A DNA stretch of 64,000 nucleotides, taken from NCBI GenBank assembly GCA_000708835.1, contig DF236967.1, forward strand, positions 250,822 to 314,821. Direction: 5' to 3'. A program made the position numbers and the translations under genes. The notes beneath the pieces are model-generated. The model ran no database searches and was not told where the DNA came from. It saw only the letters and a list, made by a program, of their open reading frames with translations. The stretch comes from Klebsormidium nitens. Its lineage: Eukaryota > Streptophyta > Klebsormidiophyceae > Klebsormidiales > Klebsormidiaceae. Within the stretch, counting starts at the first letter, position 1. Every line of letters starts with the position of its first letter. Positions 24,500 to 36,984 of the stretch are shown here, one piece after another.

Positions 24500-24692
24500 G
24501 GCCGCTTCTTGTGGCGAAGCTTTTCAACTTTGCGGGGGTGCTAAGCTTGTAACTGCTTGCGCTAAGAACTTCTACTCGGAAACGTTGAAGAGATACTATA
24601 TGCAGCAGTGGGGCCGGTCAACAATGGTGAGAACAAGGATACTTCTCTCCAATGAATTATCGATGGCTTCCGGACCGTCTCGCTTTTCCAGT
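24500..24692 (-). promoter_or_regulatory. 193-bp spacer between STAR1-like and ALS3-like genes
   Basis: This is the whole interval between the stop of the upstream ATPase gene and the start of the downstream permease gene. It is unusually short compared with other gaps in the window (1.2-3.9 kb) and would have to hold a 3' end, a promoter and a 5' UTR if the genes are transcribed separately. I recognise no promoter motif. Confidence 0.6.
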
Positions 24693-26152
24693 CTACTCGT
24701 CCCCTGACTCGAGCGTCCCCGCCAGAAACTGCTGCGAAAGCGGGTGCTGCGGGTTGAGCAGCTCCGCAGGCGTGCCCCGCTCCACGATCTTTCCCTTCAC
24801 CAGCAGACATACATCGTCCGCAATTCTCCTGATCTGCTCCACGCTGTGCGAGACGAGTACCACCGTTATCCCCAACTCAATACGCAATTTGAGCACCGTC
24901 TCCTCCACCTTGCGCGTCGCAGCGGGGTCGAGAGCGGACGTCGGTTCGTCCAAGAGAAGGCAGTCTGGGGAATTGGCAAGAGTGCGAGCAAGGGAGACGC
25001 GTTGTGCCTGGCCGCCTGAGAGCTCAAGCGCCTGCTTTGAGGCAATCCCTGGCTCGAGGCTGGCTTTCTGGAGAAGGGCGTCAACTTCGTCGGGGGAGAG
25101 CTTCTTCCCCTGGAGTGAAGGGCCGTAGCGCACGTTGTCTGCGACAGTTCCTGAGAAAAAGATGGGACACTGTTAGGAAGTTTGAAAATGTGTAGTCTTC
25201 TCCAACGACAGTGTTGGAAAAACAAGGTTTCAACCGTGCAAACCCTTTGCGGTTGGCCAACTTTTGAAAAGGTGCGGCACTTGATTGGTTGATGAAGCTG
25301 AAAGTTGCGCCAGCTCTGACCGGCATCTGATCGTCATATGTGCAAGCTGGAAAATCTACAGAAAATCAGCACTCTTCTCAAAGAAGATAGTATACCATGA
25401 GCGGACTAACTCTGCTGGTCTTCTAGCGCATCCTTTTCAGTTGAGCTGGACTAGATTGGACTCTCCAAACAAGATCAGTTTCTCTCACAACATGCATGAG
25501 GTGACGCCTTTCATTGCAACCGCTTGGCGTCAATTAAAACTTTGTCACAAGAAGCATGCTTTCACCCCTTGGTCGAAGAAGGACAGCCAGTGCATGCATC
25601 ACATGCACCACCGCCATTCCAGCTGCTAAATGAGGGGCACAGAAGACCAAGCTAAGCCAATGCTCGCAAGACAGCTGTATAGCGCTCACCGTCGAAGAGC
25701 GCTGCGGTCTGAAAGAGCATGCCCACCCGGCGCCTCAGCTTGACAACGTCCAGGGTGGTGATGTCCACCCCGTCTAGTTGCACCGCCCCCTTCTCAGGCT
25801 CCCAGAGCCTATTTAAAGCCCTCAGCACCGTCGACTTCCCGCTCCCACTGGGCCCGATCAACCCGAGAATTTGCCCCTTCTGCACCTCAAAGCTCACCCC
25901 GTCTAGAATCTTCTGCCCAGACTCTGCCACAAGGTTGAGATTCCTGACCTGAATCCTTGCGCCGGTGTAGCGCTCCGCGCTGCTGTCTATGCGGTCTAGC
26001 TGCACGGACTTGAGCAGGCCCTGGCTCTCCAGGTCAAGGTCGGACTCGGGGCTGTGAGGGACCACCATTGGCGTGCGCGCATGGCGTCGCAGCCGCCCCC
26101 TCCCTCTCAATCGGTGCCACACCGTCTGTACCAGCGCCCTCAGGAACCTCAT
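24693..26152 (-). CDS. STAR1: STAR1-like ABC transporter ATPase (FetA-type, ABCI)
   Basis: Nucleotide-binding subunit expected to energise the ALS3/STAR2-like permease. Two exons, 26152-25690 and 25150-24693 (phase 1 junction), give 306 residues. After an Arg-rich N-terminal stretch ([20 protein letters not shown]), possibly a targeting or membrane-contact region, come the ABC motifs: Walker [11 protein letters not shown]-loop around [12 protein letters not shown], signature [15 protein letters not shown], Walker [13 protein letters not shown] and the switch His in [10 protein letters not shown]. All catalytic residues seem intact. Length fits plant STAR1 and bacterial FetA with an N-terminal extension. 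The neighbour on the same strand 193 bp downstream encodes the cognate permease. Other ATPases of phosphate or amino-acid importers share these motifs; the neighbour is the main reason for the STAR1 assignment. Confidence 0.92.
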
Positions 26153-29100
26153 GATATGGTCCGGCTTTGTTCAGATCTGCGCTAGCAAACGCGCGCATTT
26201 GACCACAGGGTTTTCAGATTAGGGTTCGTGCCTTGATACTAATAGAGTGAGTTTTGGAGAGGCTTCTTCACGGTGATGATTGACAGCTGGCGCTGAGCTG
26301 AGCTGAAGCTGCCAGAATCCATTGCTTTCCAAGCCTCAAGAATTCCCACATTGCCCCCACATTGCAGTGGTGCAATGTCCCAGTTGTGTAAGGTCCTATT
26401 CAGAGCCAGGAAAAAGAGCTCATGCCCAAGAGATGAAGTGCCAGCTGCGGGGCCGCCATAACAGCAAGCACAGTGGGGCTCCTTACTGTGCGCGGTTGCG
26501 GTGACTTTTTAGAAAGAATGGTTCTCGCAGGGGCATCCAAGGGGCCTTTGAGGTGGTCTCAAGTGGAGTTGCAACGAGGGGGACGCTAGCAGAGGTTGGT
26601 CGCTCTTACTCTGGCCGCCTCCTTGTCCCCCGATGGTGGTGTCATCTGAGACTGAAAAGGTAAACTCTACTTTGAAAGCAATGTCACTTGGTGGTCACCT
26701 CATATAATGGACGTGCATCTTTTGCACTGGTCGACCAGAAAGTTTCAGAGAGCTTGAGAGAAATATTCTATGGTTGAGTTTTCTTCATTCGTGCATCATC
26801 CGGCTCTGCATTGAGATTGACGCCCCTCTGGCCAGGGACCTTCCTTTGTTTCTGCACATCAGGTTCTCCTGCAAGCTTGGCCCTGTAAGTCTTGAAACCT
26901 GGCTACCTATTGGCAGCCAGCATTATGGTGCACTATTTGACTAAAGTAAATGTTCTATTCAAGGTTTGTCCAACCTATTGTGGCTTTGCAACCACCACCT
27001 TTTTCCATGAGCACAACTCAATAGCATCATCCTTGTTCAGTCTAGAACGTCCTGCCTTACAGTTTTCCCAAGATTGCGGGATGTCTTGCAATGCCTTGGC
27101 CAGGCTTTGGTCTCTCATGAAGGGACTGAGTCCATCTTAGTCTCTACGGTCTTTGGAGAACAGCAAAAATGGTTTCAGAGGTCGTAAGACATCTTTGCCC
27201 CATTGTTGTGACAGTTAGTGAAAATTGCGCGGGCCTGCTCCCCTGACGTGTCAACTCGGGTGTGCCGGTAGGCGTCCGCACTCATTACAACAGTATCTTC
27301 CTATGTCCTTTGGTAAGAACAGTCAGCCCTCCTTCAGACGCTGGAATCTGTGATACAAGATGGTTGTGCATTACAGCTACGTTGGCTGACGCCATGGTCG
27401 AGGATGCTTCAGGCTGCTTTCTAGCCAGTAGAATGTTGATATTGATCCGTATACAATTGGTCGCAAACCAAAGAGGAGGCTCGTGGGGCAAACAGTGTTA
27501 TAGGCTGTACCAAGGAGGGCGCCAGGCTTGGGCATGAAGATCGAAAGGGCAGGAGCCACATGTCCCTGGCGCATGCAGTCAGTATTTGCAGATCCCAGAT
27601 GTCAAGTCCTTTCTGGATTTGGCGTCGTCAAGACAAGGTTTCATCCAAAAACTTTGCGATTGAAGTCAGTGTATGATTGCACCCGCTCACCCGACTGCAT
27701 CATTGCTTGACATTGAAGCACTGGACGAAAAGATCGAGTTCTTGTTTGAGAGGAGTTGTCTCAAATAAACGTTGAGGAAAGCAAAGTTGTTTTTAAATTC
27801 TAAAAATAGCACCTCTCTTTCCGGCACTCATGTGTGCAAATGCTACTATCATTTTCTCACAAGCGTTGCTCTTTAGAACGATCGACTCTTTTACAATACT
27901 TTCAGTAGATCGTCAAATCCACTTCCCATGGAGTGTTTGTGTTGGATTCGAAGACGAGCATGACACACTTTTGAAGAATGCATCGACGACGCTCGAGCGC
28001 GCGTGCTCGGCTGGTTGGTGTCTACGTAGGAAGCACCACCTCTCAGGTCCTTGGGTGGTGAGTGAAAGGCGCAGCCTGTTTTTACTTGCACTACCCTTGA
28101 GGATCATGTAATTCACGACCGTACGCGAAGAGCTTGTCCGTGGCTGATTTCAAGGCAATCTTTTGTCGAAGAAGAGCTAGAGAGTTCCGTGCCTGTACAT
28201 GCAGGTGGAAGGGGCTGCAGCGGGCCAGTTACATGGAGGAGGAACTATGATATAAGAGCGCAATACAACGAAGGTGCGCCTTGCAGACTGCTTGGTGCAC
28301 TTGCAATAAGCTCGCTTTCTGATTATTCGAATTGACGGTTCGGCCATGCCAAAAGGCAGGGTTGCTGAAAGCGTAAGGAAGAACTTGTTGAGAACACTTG
28401 AGTCCTCTTGCCCATGGTCTCAGCATGCCATTGAATCTTGTATGTCCCCCGGTATGTCCGGGTGGGGGTTTTGTTGCAAAGGCTTTGGCAGAGCTGGGTG
28501 CTTCCAACCGTTAGGAGAACTCGTCTTTTGGGCCATCAACTTATCAATGATATCAATCTCGACTCGAAAAGAGATGTAGAGATGCACCAGCCGTACACCG
28601 ATCAGCATACCATTTTTTGAGAACGTACTCCATGAGTATGGAATGCTGTCAATGTGGATGCAGGATTGGCTTTCACCGCAAGGACTATGAATGTATTTGT
28701 AATAACACACGACAGAAGTTGCTAGCTCAACCCGCACATAGGTGGCACAAAATGGCGTGATGGCATGCCAGCTGCAAGGCTTGAACGAGACTCTCGTATA
28801 CCTACCGGATGCGTATTGTCAGCAAATCTCTCGATTGAACATGGAAGATCATTGACATCATGCATGATATCATAATTCGTAGGGGCCAGGGCGGTCCGAG
28901 TTGTTGACGTGGGGTTGACGTGCCATGCGAACAAGCCTGTGGCACTGGGGCAAGCCTGCTTCTTCGGACTGTTCGGATGCCAGCCTGCTGCCACAGTGCA
29001 CCTGCAATAATATGGCTACATGGTCTACCTACCCCGCCACTCTCGGGAAGTCAGGATCCTCACGATTCCTCCGTCAGGGTCAGTCCCAAATGCGGCGACC

Positions 29101-30025
29101 CGCGAAAAAGGTCACACTCTGGAGTCTACGCGATGTCGACAGGATTCTGATGCACCACGTGGCAATTTTTTGACCCCCAGAGGCATGTGGCTCACGTGGA
29201 ATATCATTACTGACCAGGTTGGCGGCGACGACAACAACCGATCGCTGTCTTGCCGGTCGCCGAGCTCCGACCACCGACCACAGTTGCTCAATCATGCGCT
29301 TCACACTCGGGATTCGATCGGCGCTGTGTCGCTCCATTGGACAGGTACAGGTACCAGTAGGTACGATAGGTAGGTAGACTGCCATAAAATTTACATACGA
29401 CTCTAGACTTCAGAGGCTATCATCACGCCTGATATAGGTATAATAGTACCGATCTCATGCTTCAGAAGGCCAGCGCGCCATTGCTTGCTCTGAATGCTGC
29501 TGGATCGAACAAGTTCAGATGTACTTTAGTGCCTGCAACGGAATCTGTAACTTGTAAGAAACTCTTCCTAATTTCGCGTGTCCACAGATTTGAGCAGCTC
29601 TAGTGCTCTTCTGCTTGCTCACTCTGGGCCGGCGCAAACTTCGAAATTTACTTTGTTCAAAGGTCCTTTCCCATTTAACATCTTGCAGCGAAGTGCCTCT
29701 CATCCCTGCAGCAAACTGCTATAGATGGTCACAACAACGCAAGCTTTCGCAAAACGTCTACCCATCCTAAGCTCAATGTGCGAAAAACTGTTTTCTCTTG
29801 AGCAAAGGCACTTGCTGGAGGCTAATCTCTCATCGTAAGACGCATTACAAAGAAGCGTCAGACAGACTACAGTGCAGGTTTAGAAGAGAGAGCGTGCTGT
29901 CACTTGCAACCACCAGACCGTGCGCCTCTGCATACCAGCCAATCCTGCTTGACAACCACCTGCAAAAGCTCGATCATCAAGAAGGGCCATTCGTTGCAAC
30001 CAAGCTTCCCACTACAACAGCCGCC
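26153..30025. other. Long intergenic region between STAR1-like and amidase genes
   Basis: 3.9 kb separates two divergent genes. No exon with recognisable protein similarity was found on either strand; the open frames are short and lack paired splice sites. The left end should contain the STAR1-like promoter and the right end the promoter and 5' UTR of the formamidase gene (ATG in context GCCGCCATGG at 30026). An unannotated noncoding RNA is possible but unsupported. Confidence 0.45.
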
Positions 30026-33000
30026 ATGGCTCCGCACTTCTCCTCCTGCCTCCTAGCCCTTTTCCTCTTCGCCCTAGTTGGGGAGCAGGTTCAGCTGTGC
30101 AGCGCCCAAGGCCCCAGTGCTTCTCCCACAACAAACACCAGCAGCCCAGCCCCTGCAGTGGCCCCTGCGACAGGACCCGCTACGAGCCCCACATCGGGAT
30201 CTGGGCTCCCCAGCCAATGCAGTGGCCCGTCGACTTCGTATCTGCCCGCCAATAGTTCCACCGTCAGATGGTAAGCACTTTATCTGGAGCATCTCAGCAG
30301 CTTCAACTTGAACCTGCCACCTTCCTGTGAAGTGCAAATTGTGTAAAGAAGGGGGTTCTCACAGATCATGCAAACGTGAAAGTTCTCCAGGTTTGTTTCG
30401 TGCTCTGCATGGTCAAGGTGGGTGCAGCAGGTGACGGCTTTTCATGTCTTGATCCAGCAGGTTTCATTCTGGTAGATCCTGAACGTCTTGAATAACTGGT
30501 GTTCATCTGGTGTTCATCTTGCCAGCATTGTGTCTACTTTCAACAGTGGCTTTGGTATCCAGCGCCAATGCTTGGGTGTCCTCACTGATAAAGTCTGAGG
30601 AAGAGTAGAAATCTTATCTTCTCATTCTTTTCTAGCGCCAGCATCAAAAGTGCCTCTTTGTCTAGGCTTTCAGAGTGGTGACCACATTGTGACAGCTGTC
30701 AACATTGCAATGCTGCAGGGGCTATTACGACCTTTTTCAAGACCCTGTGGCGTATGTTCAGTCTGGTGACATCATCACCGTGGAGGTGATCACGCACGAG
30801 GCGGGCAATGACTGGGCCAAGATGATCCAGGTAGCCACCACTCCATGATCTGCTTTTGCAATGCTGGATGAGATTCCTTTCGCACTCCAAGAAAGCTTCC
30901 ATGCCCCTGTATGTGATGATATATTGAGAGCGAAACTGCCACTCGGCCTTTATGTGTGCTTAGATGTGATTATAACTTGGTATACTGCCACTCCCTCATG
31001 GTCCTTCTAGGCCAGCTGGGCCAGCTGAGTTTTGGAAAGAGGAACAGCATCTAGTCACTAATCATTTCTGAAGGAGCTGACATTTGTGATTGCTCATTGG
31101 TGCCATGCAATAGGCTTTTTTTTATTGGAGTGTCGTGTTAAACAGTGTGAAATGCTACAGCTCAAGGCGTGATTTACCATCATGTCCACTTTCCAGGGTG
31201 ACCCCGGCGTGAGCGACATCTACTACTGGGCGACAAACACGAGCATTGCCGCCAAAAATGTCCCCAAATACCCGGGGTCTGGGTCTCACATCGTCACTGG
31301 GTGAGCAGACGCCCCTGGAAAGGGAGGCGCTCCCTTCCGTGTTGCTCCTGGTCAGGTCTTATACATCCATCTCATTGGTTTTTCTTCCTTTGCATTTCAG
31401 GGAGTGAGGGCCAGTAGCTCTCAATGCAGAAGTCCAATGCCACCACCATTCTCAGCTATGTTTAGCCAGACTGAACACATGGCATGCGGTGGTTAGCTGC
31501 AGCTTCTGATCATGTGCCCCTTCGCCCTGCAGCCCCATCTATGTTTGCGGTGCCGAGGCGGGCGATGTGCTCCAGGTAAGCTCATCAAAGGCTTAACCAT
31601 ATCCTACACTGGAATAAGCTTGGAGTGCTCATGAAGATCCAGTCTGAAGCGTCCATATAGATATTGATTGGGCAACTCAGGTACGAGACGATTAACCTGT
31701 GAAGTGTTTTAGATGCTCATGATGATGTCACTATTCACCAAAGGCAAGGTCTTCGGCGCCAGGAGTCTTACAGCAGATATGAGTTCTGTGTTTGACCGAC
31801 AAACCACTCTACTGTGCTTGAAAAGCATCTTTCAGATGGTGGTGCAGCGACCAACTATAGAAGGATCGTGGACATTTGAGTCAAAACTAAAGCAACTAGC
31901 CGCCCTGAATTCCCCTACTGATATGTATCCGTCCATGCCACTTTGGGTATACAGGTGGAGATCCTGTCGTTGAAGCCTAGGCCCAACCCCTTGACAGGGA
32001 AAACGTACGGGATCAACAGGGCCTCCAACTTCGGGTGAGGCTGCATTACATTTTGTCTTTGGAGCTCGCGTCTTGAATCGTATTAGGACTGGTGCAACAG
32101 GCATTTCCGAAGTACACCGTCCACATGTCTTCCTCCAGGAACCGCTCCCCCATCTTTCCAAGTCGCATTGGATTGAAACACAAGGTCGACTCCCTCGGCA
32201 GTTGATCTCACCTTGTGAGGAGCTCTGCCCAATTCCAGGCATCCGTATGGGTGGTCTGTGCTATCGGATCTGTGACTGCACCTTCTTTCTCTTCCAGCCT
32301 CCGATAGAACAGGCTTTCACAACTGCAGCACCCCAGATTTTATCCGGTTGAAGGGTCCAATCCCTAAATCCTATTTGTTTCTTGTGCCAGGTATCAGATC
32401 CGCGCAGGTCACCGGGACGGAACCCCTTTCACGTCATCAATCATCACCGTCTATGACGTCGTCCAGGACAAGGAGGGCTTCTGGTGAGCCGAGAAGCAAT
32501 GCCAGCGACTCCACCGTCTTTTGTTGCTATTCTAACACGACTGATTCTCGCACACTCTCTGAGAGGTGCCTCATTGACGCGTCAGTGCTTGCCAAATCAG
32601 GACCGTAACATTTAACAATGCGTGATTTGCATCTTCTCAAGCTGCTCGACTTGCCAACGCCACTCCCGTTTCGACCCACATTGACGCCGTCAACCACAAA
32701 AGAGCTTGCTTCGAAGACCTTCTAATTCTTTTGCAAAAAGTGGTCACAGTACAAGCAAGCGCACAGCGGACCGTCGAGGGTGAAGCACCGCTGACGTTCG
32801 ACTGCCCTCTTGTGTGTGTAGGGGCAACCCTGTGTACCAGTTCGAGGTACCCAAGATGCTGGACCCCAATCGTGGAGGCAACACCGCTCTCCAGAACATT
32901 CAGAATGGAGTCGTTGTGCCGCACGCCGTCAAGTGAGCTCTCGAACTCAAAAGCCGTCCCTTCTCTTTGTTCTGCTCTCCGTTGTACGCCTTTCGCGAGC

Positions 33001-36000
33001 TTGACGCACGAAGCTTCGTGTAAAGTTCCTCGTAGTCTGCTTCTACAGACAACGTTTGCTGAAGCGTGGGAATAAGGCCAGACTGTGATCATATGTTTCG
33101 AGTGAAAGGAAAGCGGTTTAAGCGCCTTTGGAAGAACTTACGGTGGGCGTTGGATCTGGTGGCGCACAGGCCTGTGTATTGCCGTGGATGCAAGCAGACC
33201 GTCCTGCATGTGCGACCACTGAGAACATTACTTTTCGGATTAACACCCAGATCCTCAGCGAAATGGCTTCTAACGTCAGCAAAGCTATCGTTTCAGAGGT
33301 TGCTATGAGCCCTCTCAAGCGACCCGACTTTCAGGGTCTAGAAGTCAGTCAAGAGATCGGTTTTGCATTCTTGCGGCAGACTCGGACTTTCTGGACTCTG
33401 ATGATAAGTTCGCACCAACCTTTGCAGCTACGGAGTCGACAACAACGCTGAGCTGAGCTTTCCGTACCCAGATGGCTTTCAGACGACGTTGGTGAGCCTA
33501 CGTCTCCTCTTTGGCGATTAAGCAACCGGAAAACGTCCGTCACTTTCAATCCGACTTCATTTGAGCCGGAGGGCTATCAGGACTCGTCAAGGTCCTCTCA
33601 ACAGGATTCAGAGCTGATGAGAGCAACTAAAAGTAGCGCCTTGGTTTGTCACGAGCAATTCCAAAGTGCATTGCCTGCTCGTTTCTGGCAGAGTCCAACA
33701 CGAGGCTCCATGAAAGAATCTGCTGACGTGGCGGCTTGCTACTGGTGCAGAACCAGAGCACGCCGATCCGTTACCTCAACAACTCCCTCAACTACCGGGT
33801 CCCGCTGCGCCCGCATCTGGGAATCATGGGTGGGTAAAGCTGTCTGATTCGATTGCGCCTACTAGCATACGCCCTTTGAAACGTAACTCATCTCTTCTTC
33901 GCACTTTCTTACGAAGCCGGCTACCAATACAGACGAGCACTTTGATTTGTATCATTTTGCGGATGTCGTCGGACAACAGAAGGATACCTCGCAGCATTTG
34001 AAGAAGGGAAGAACCCGGTCTTGAGCAATCTTTCGACCGCTCGGACCTATGCCTACAAGCTCGTTGGATAACTGGACGGGATACAACCCGGCAAATCTCG
34101 CGAGCCGTCGGCTTTGCTTGCAACCCAAATGCACCGTGTCTTGTAAGCCTCTGATCGATGTATTCGTTGTTGCGGCTACCCTTGCTAAATGGTCTGAGCG
34201 TTCCGTTCCGCGCAGGCGTGATGCCCGGCAACGGCCAGAACTACCTAAACGGCGCCCCCAACGGAACCAGGGGCGCGTCCACCGTTCCGCCCAGCCGGTT
34301 CGGCGGAAACATTGACGTAAGCTCCTATTCGAATAACATCCGCTTTTCTTGACGAGGGAGCGGTAGCTAATGGCAGAAGCAGCAGACTTCTTTAGCCATT
34401 GTAGCAGCGACGTTCGTTCTTAGCCGTTGCGTCTCTGAGCAGAAACTGGTTCCTCATTAAAGTTATCAGTTGCTTGCAAGTGTACTTGGGCGGTGGCCAG
34501 ATGAAACTCGGAAGTCAACGACTTTGATACAGGGGATTTGGCGTCGGAATCTGCTTTGAAAGCTCTGTTGTCATTTTGCTCACAAACTCTGCGCTGATCG
34601 TGCAGGACTGGCGCATCGGCGCTGGCACGACCATGTACTACAGTGAGCTTCGTTTTGCCTTTTCACCCTCAAAGCAAACCTCCTGGTTTAGGAACTGAAG
34701 TAAACGTCAGCGCGAGACAATCCTTAAAGAACTTCAGGCCATTGTTGACTGCAAACGCTCTTTTGGAACGTGTTGTTTCCCTGGCGTTTGCGAAGCTCGG
34801 TTTCCATACGCTGCACAGCTTCCGGACAATATCACACAGATTATCCTTGAGGATAGCTTTTGCAGTCCTGTGTGACCGAGGTCCCCAATAGAGCGGATTC
34901 TCATCTTGTTCTGGTCTCCCTTGCAGCCGTCGAGACTCCTGGTGCGCGACTCGTGATGGCCGACACCCACGCTGCCCAGGTAAAGCCCCATCGCGAGCGC
35001 GCGCGCTCCTCATATATGCCGAAATGTCATCCGTTCGCCCACCTCCTCGCGCAGATCTATTTGCTAAACGTCGACACGAGACTAAAAAACACGGTGCTCT
35101 CCGGCCGTAGAACCTTGCCACCACTCGTTACGCCCATCCACAAATATGACAGCCTCTCAGTCGCACGTAGCGTCACCTTTTCTACGTCTGATCTGAAATA
35201 CGACGCCCGCCCCACCATAATCAGCCGCCACGCGGCCAAATCTCACTCGCTACCGCTCTTTTCCACTCTCAGGGCGACAGCGAGCTGGTGGGCACTGCGA
35301 TTGAGACGTCGTTTACGGTGACGGTGCGCGTGAGCACCATCAAGAAGGCGGAGCTGCCGCCGGAGGTCGCGGGCCTCAACTTCCCGCTGCTCGAGACGCC
35401 CACCGAGTACATCGTGCACGGGTGAGCATGGGCTGTTGACACACTTCCGAGGGAGGACCGGTCCAGTCCAGCCATTTAAAATGTTCAGTGTCAAGTCGTA
35501 TGCGGTTCTTGCTGCTCGAGACGCCCACCGAGTACATCGTGAACGGGTGAGCGCCGGCGGCTTTGACACTTCACAAGGGTTGGGTGGGTTTCTTCCAGCT
35601 ACTTGGAAGGTTCAGTCTCAAGACATGTGGGGTTCTTGGCACTTGCTGCTCGAGACGCCCACCAAATGCATCGTGCACGGGTGCGCGTTGCAGCACGCTT
35701 GGGAAATTTGTTAGTTCGTGCGAGTGCGGAGACCCCGGTTCGGCTGCACGTAGCCGTGCTCGTAAACGAAGCAGAAGCCGCCTGGTTTCAACTTTGACAG
35801 CTCGCCTGGGTGAAGGTCTACGTTACGGGGCCGTTTAGTGACGGTGCAATAAATGTCGATCAGCCTGGGTTTGCACGTGACAGTCGGGTTCATAGTCAGA
35901 GGGGCACAAGGCTGCCCCCAAACGAGGACTGGTCATTCAGACCTGGCCAAGTGGATCCACATCTTTGTCCGTTCGACACAAGTCGCTTGCGTGTGCCTTT

Positions 36001-36984
36001 CTCTTTCCTTGGTTTACGCGGTGCTGGCAGCGCTTGCAAAAGCGACAGATCTGTTCACTCGACTCGAAAGATCAGAGCGCAAGCTGCACGAGTTTGTGCC
36101 GTGATTTCATCACCTTGGAAGACAGTACGCCAGGCTGAATCCCCGTACAGTCACCTTTGCAGAGACACTTCCCGAAAGGTCTTTCCTGACGGGCCCTGTT
36201 TCCTTTCCACCGGGCAGGTACACGTACCAGAACTACCTGGACAACCTGCCGGTCCCGAGCACGGTGACCAACCTGGGCGTCGGCGACGATCTGAACAGGG
36301 CCTTCCAGACCGCGTTCAACGAGTCGCGCAACTTTTTGATGGACGTCTTCTCGCTGTCCGAGGAGGAGGCCCTGTCCGTCATGAGCACGTCCGTCGACTA
36401 CAGCGTCACGCAGGTGGTCGACTCCAACTGGTGAGCGAACAGGGCCCGTCCATTGAGGATGCCCGTATGGACTTCCTCATGGGCAGTGCAATCGGACTCT
36501 TCTTGATCCTTTTTCAGCGCGAAAATAGTCAAGGGTTTCTCGCTTTCAGTGAAGGTGACTGCTTCACATACTTGGTACTCGCTTCAGTAGTTCAGAGACA
36601 ATGCGTTTGTTCTGTCCGTTTGTGAGAACGGTGCAGGGGTTCTTGACCTTCTTTTTGACCTTGAAAGGAGGTCCGCCTTTCCAAGGCCCGATCAAGTTCG
36701 CTAGACTAAGAGTAGTCTGTAGACCAAGTTACTTATTTGGTCGCACACCTTAAGTTACTGACAGCGGCCGCAATTCCTTCCACAGGGGCATCCACGGCGC
36801 CATCAAGAAGGAGGTCTTCTCTCAGTCCGTCGGCAACCGTAAGCTATTGGAGTTCTACGCCGACGAGCATGGCATCACACGCTCGACGACGTCCTTCCCG
36901 GACACTGCTCGCCGCCAGGCTGCGCTCCGCGAGGCGGCCGCCGCAAAGTGGACCATCGGAAAACTGCTCAAAAAGTTTTTTTAG
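30026..36984 (+). CDS. Secreted acetamidase/formamidase-family amidohydrolase
   Basis: Member of the FmdA/AmdA family, which hydrolyses formamide, acetamide or related short amides to ammonia and acid; plant relatives act on indole-3-acetamide. Fifteen exons: 30026-30270, 30719-30830, 31197-31300, 31533-31575, 31955-32034, 32391-32483, 32822-32932, 33428-33491, 33751-33829, 34216-34316, 34606-34642, 34927-34979, 35273-35421, 36218-36430, 36786-36984. They join in phase to 560 residues. Family blocks include GPIYVCGAEAGDVLQVEIL, KPRPNPLTGKTYGINRAS, YRVPLRPHLGIMGVMPG, PPSRFGGNIDDWRIGAGTTM and VMADTHAAQGDSELVGTAIE. The first 28 residues look like a cleavable signal peptide (hydrophobic LLALFLFALVG core, then CSAQG), followed by a Ser/Thr/Pro/Ala-rich linker; secretion or vacuolar routing is inferred. 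The protein is longer than cytosolic plant homologues of about 450 residues. The ATG has a strong context. Confidence 0.92.
35398..35700 (+). repeat. Three tandem copies of amidase exon 13 3' end
   Basis: The last roughly 45 bp of exon 13 (CTGCTCGAGACGCCCACC...) recur twice in the following intron, at about 35510-35552 and 35648-35684, a spacing of about 120-135 bp with similar linker sequence. The second copy keeps the GG|GTGAGC donor; the third has GG|GTGCGC and more substitutions. Confidence 0.9.

Noticed and set aside
26153-30025. Transposable element in the long intergenic region
   Set aside because: I could not find terminal repeats, target duplications or transposase/reverse-transcriptase fragments.
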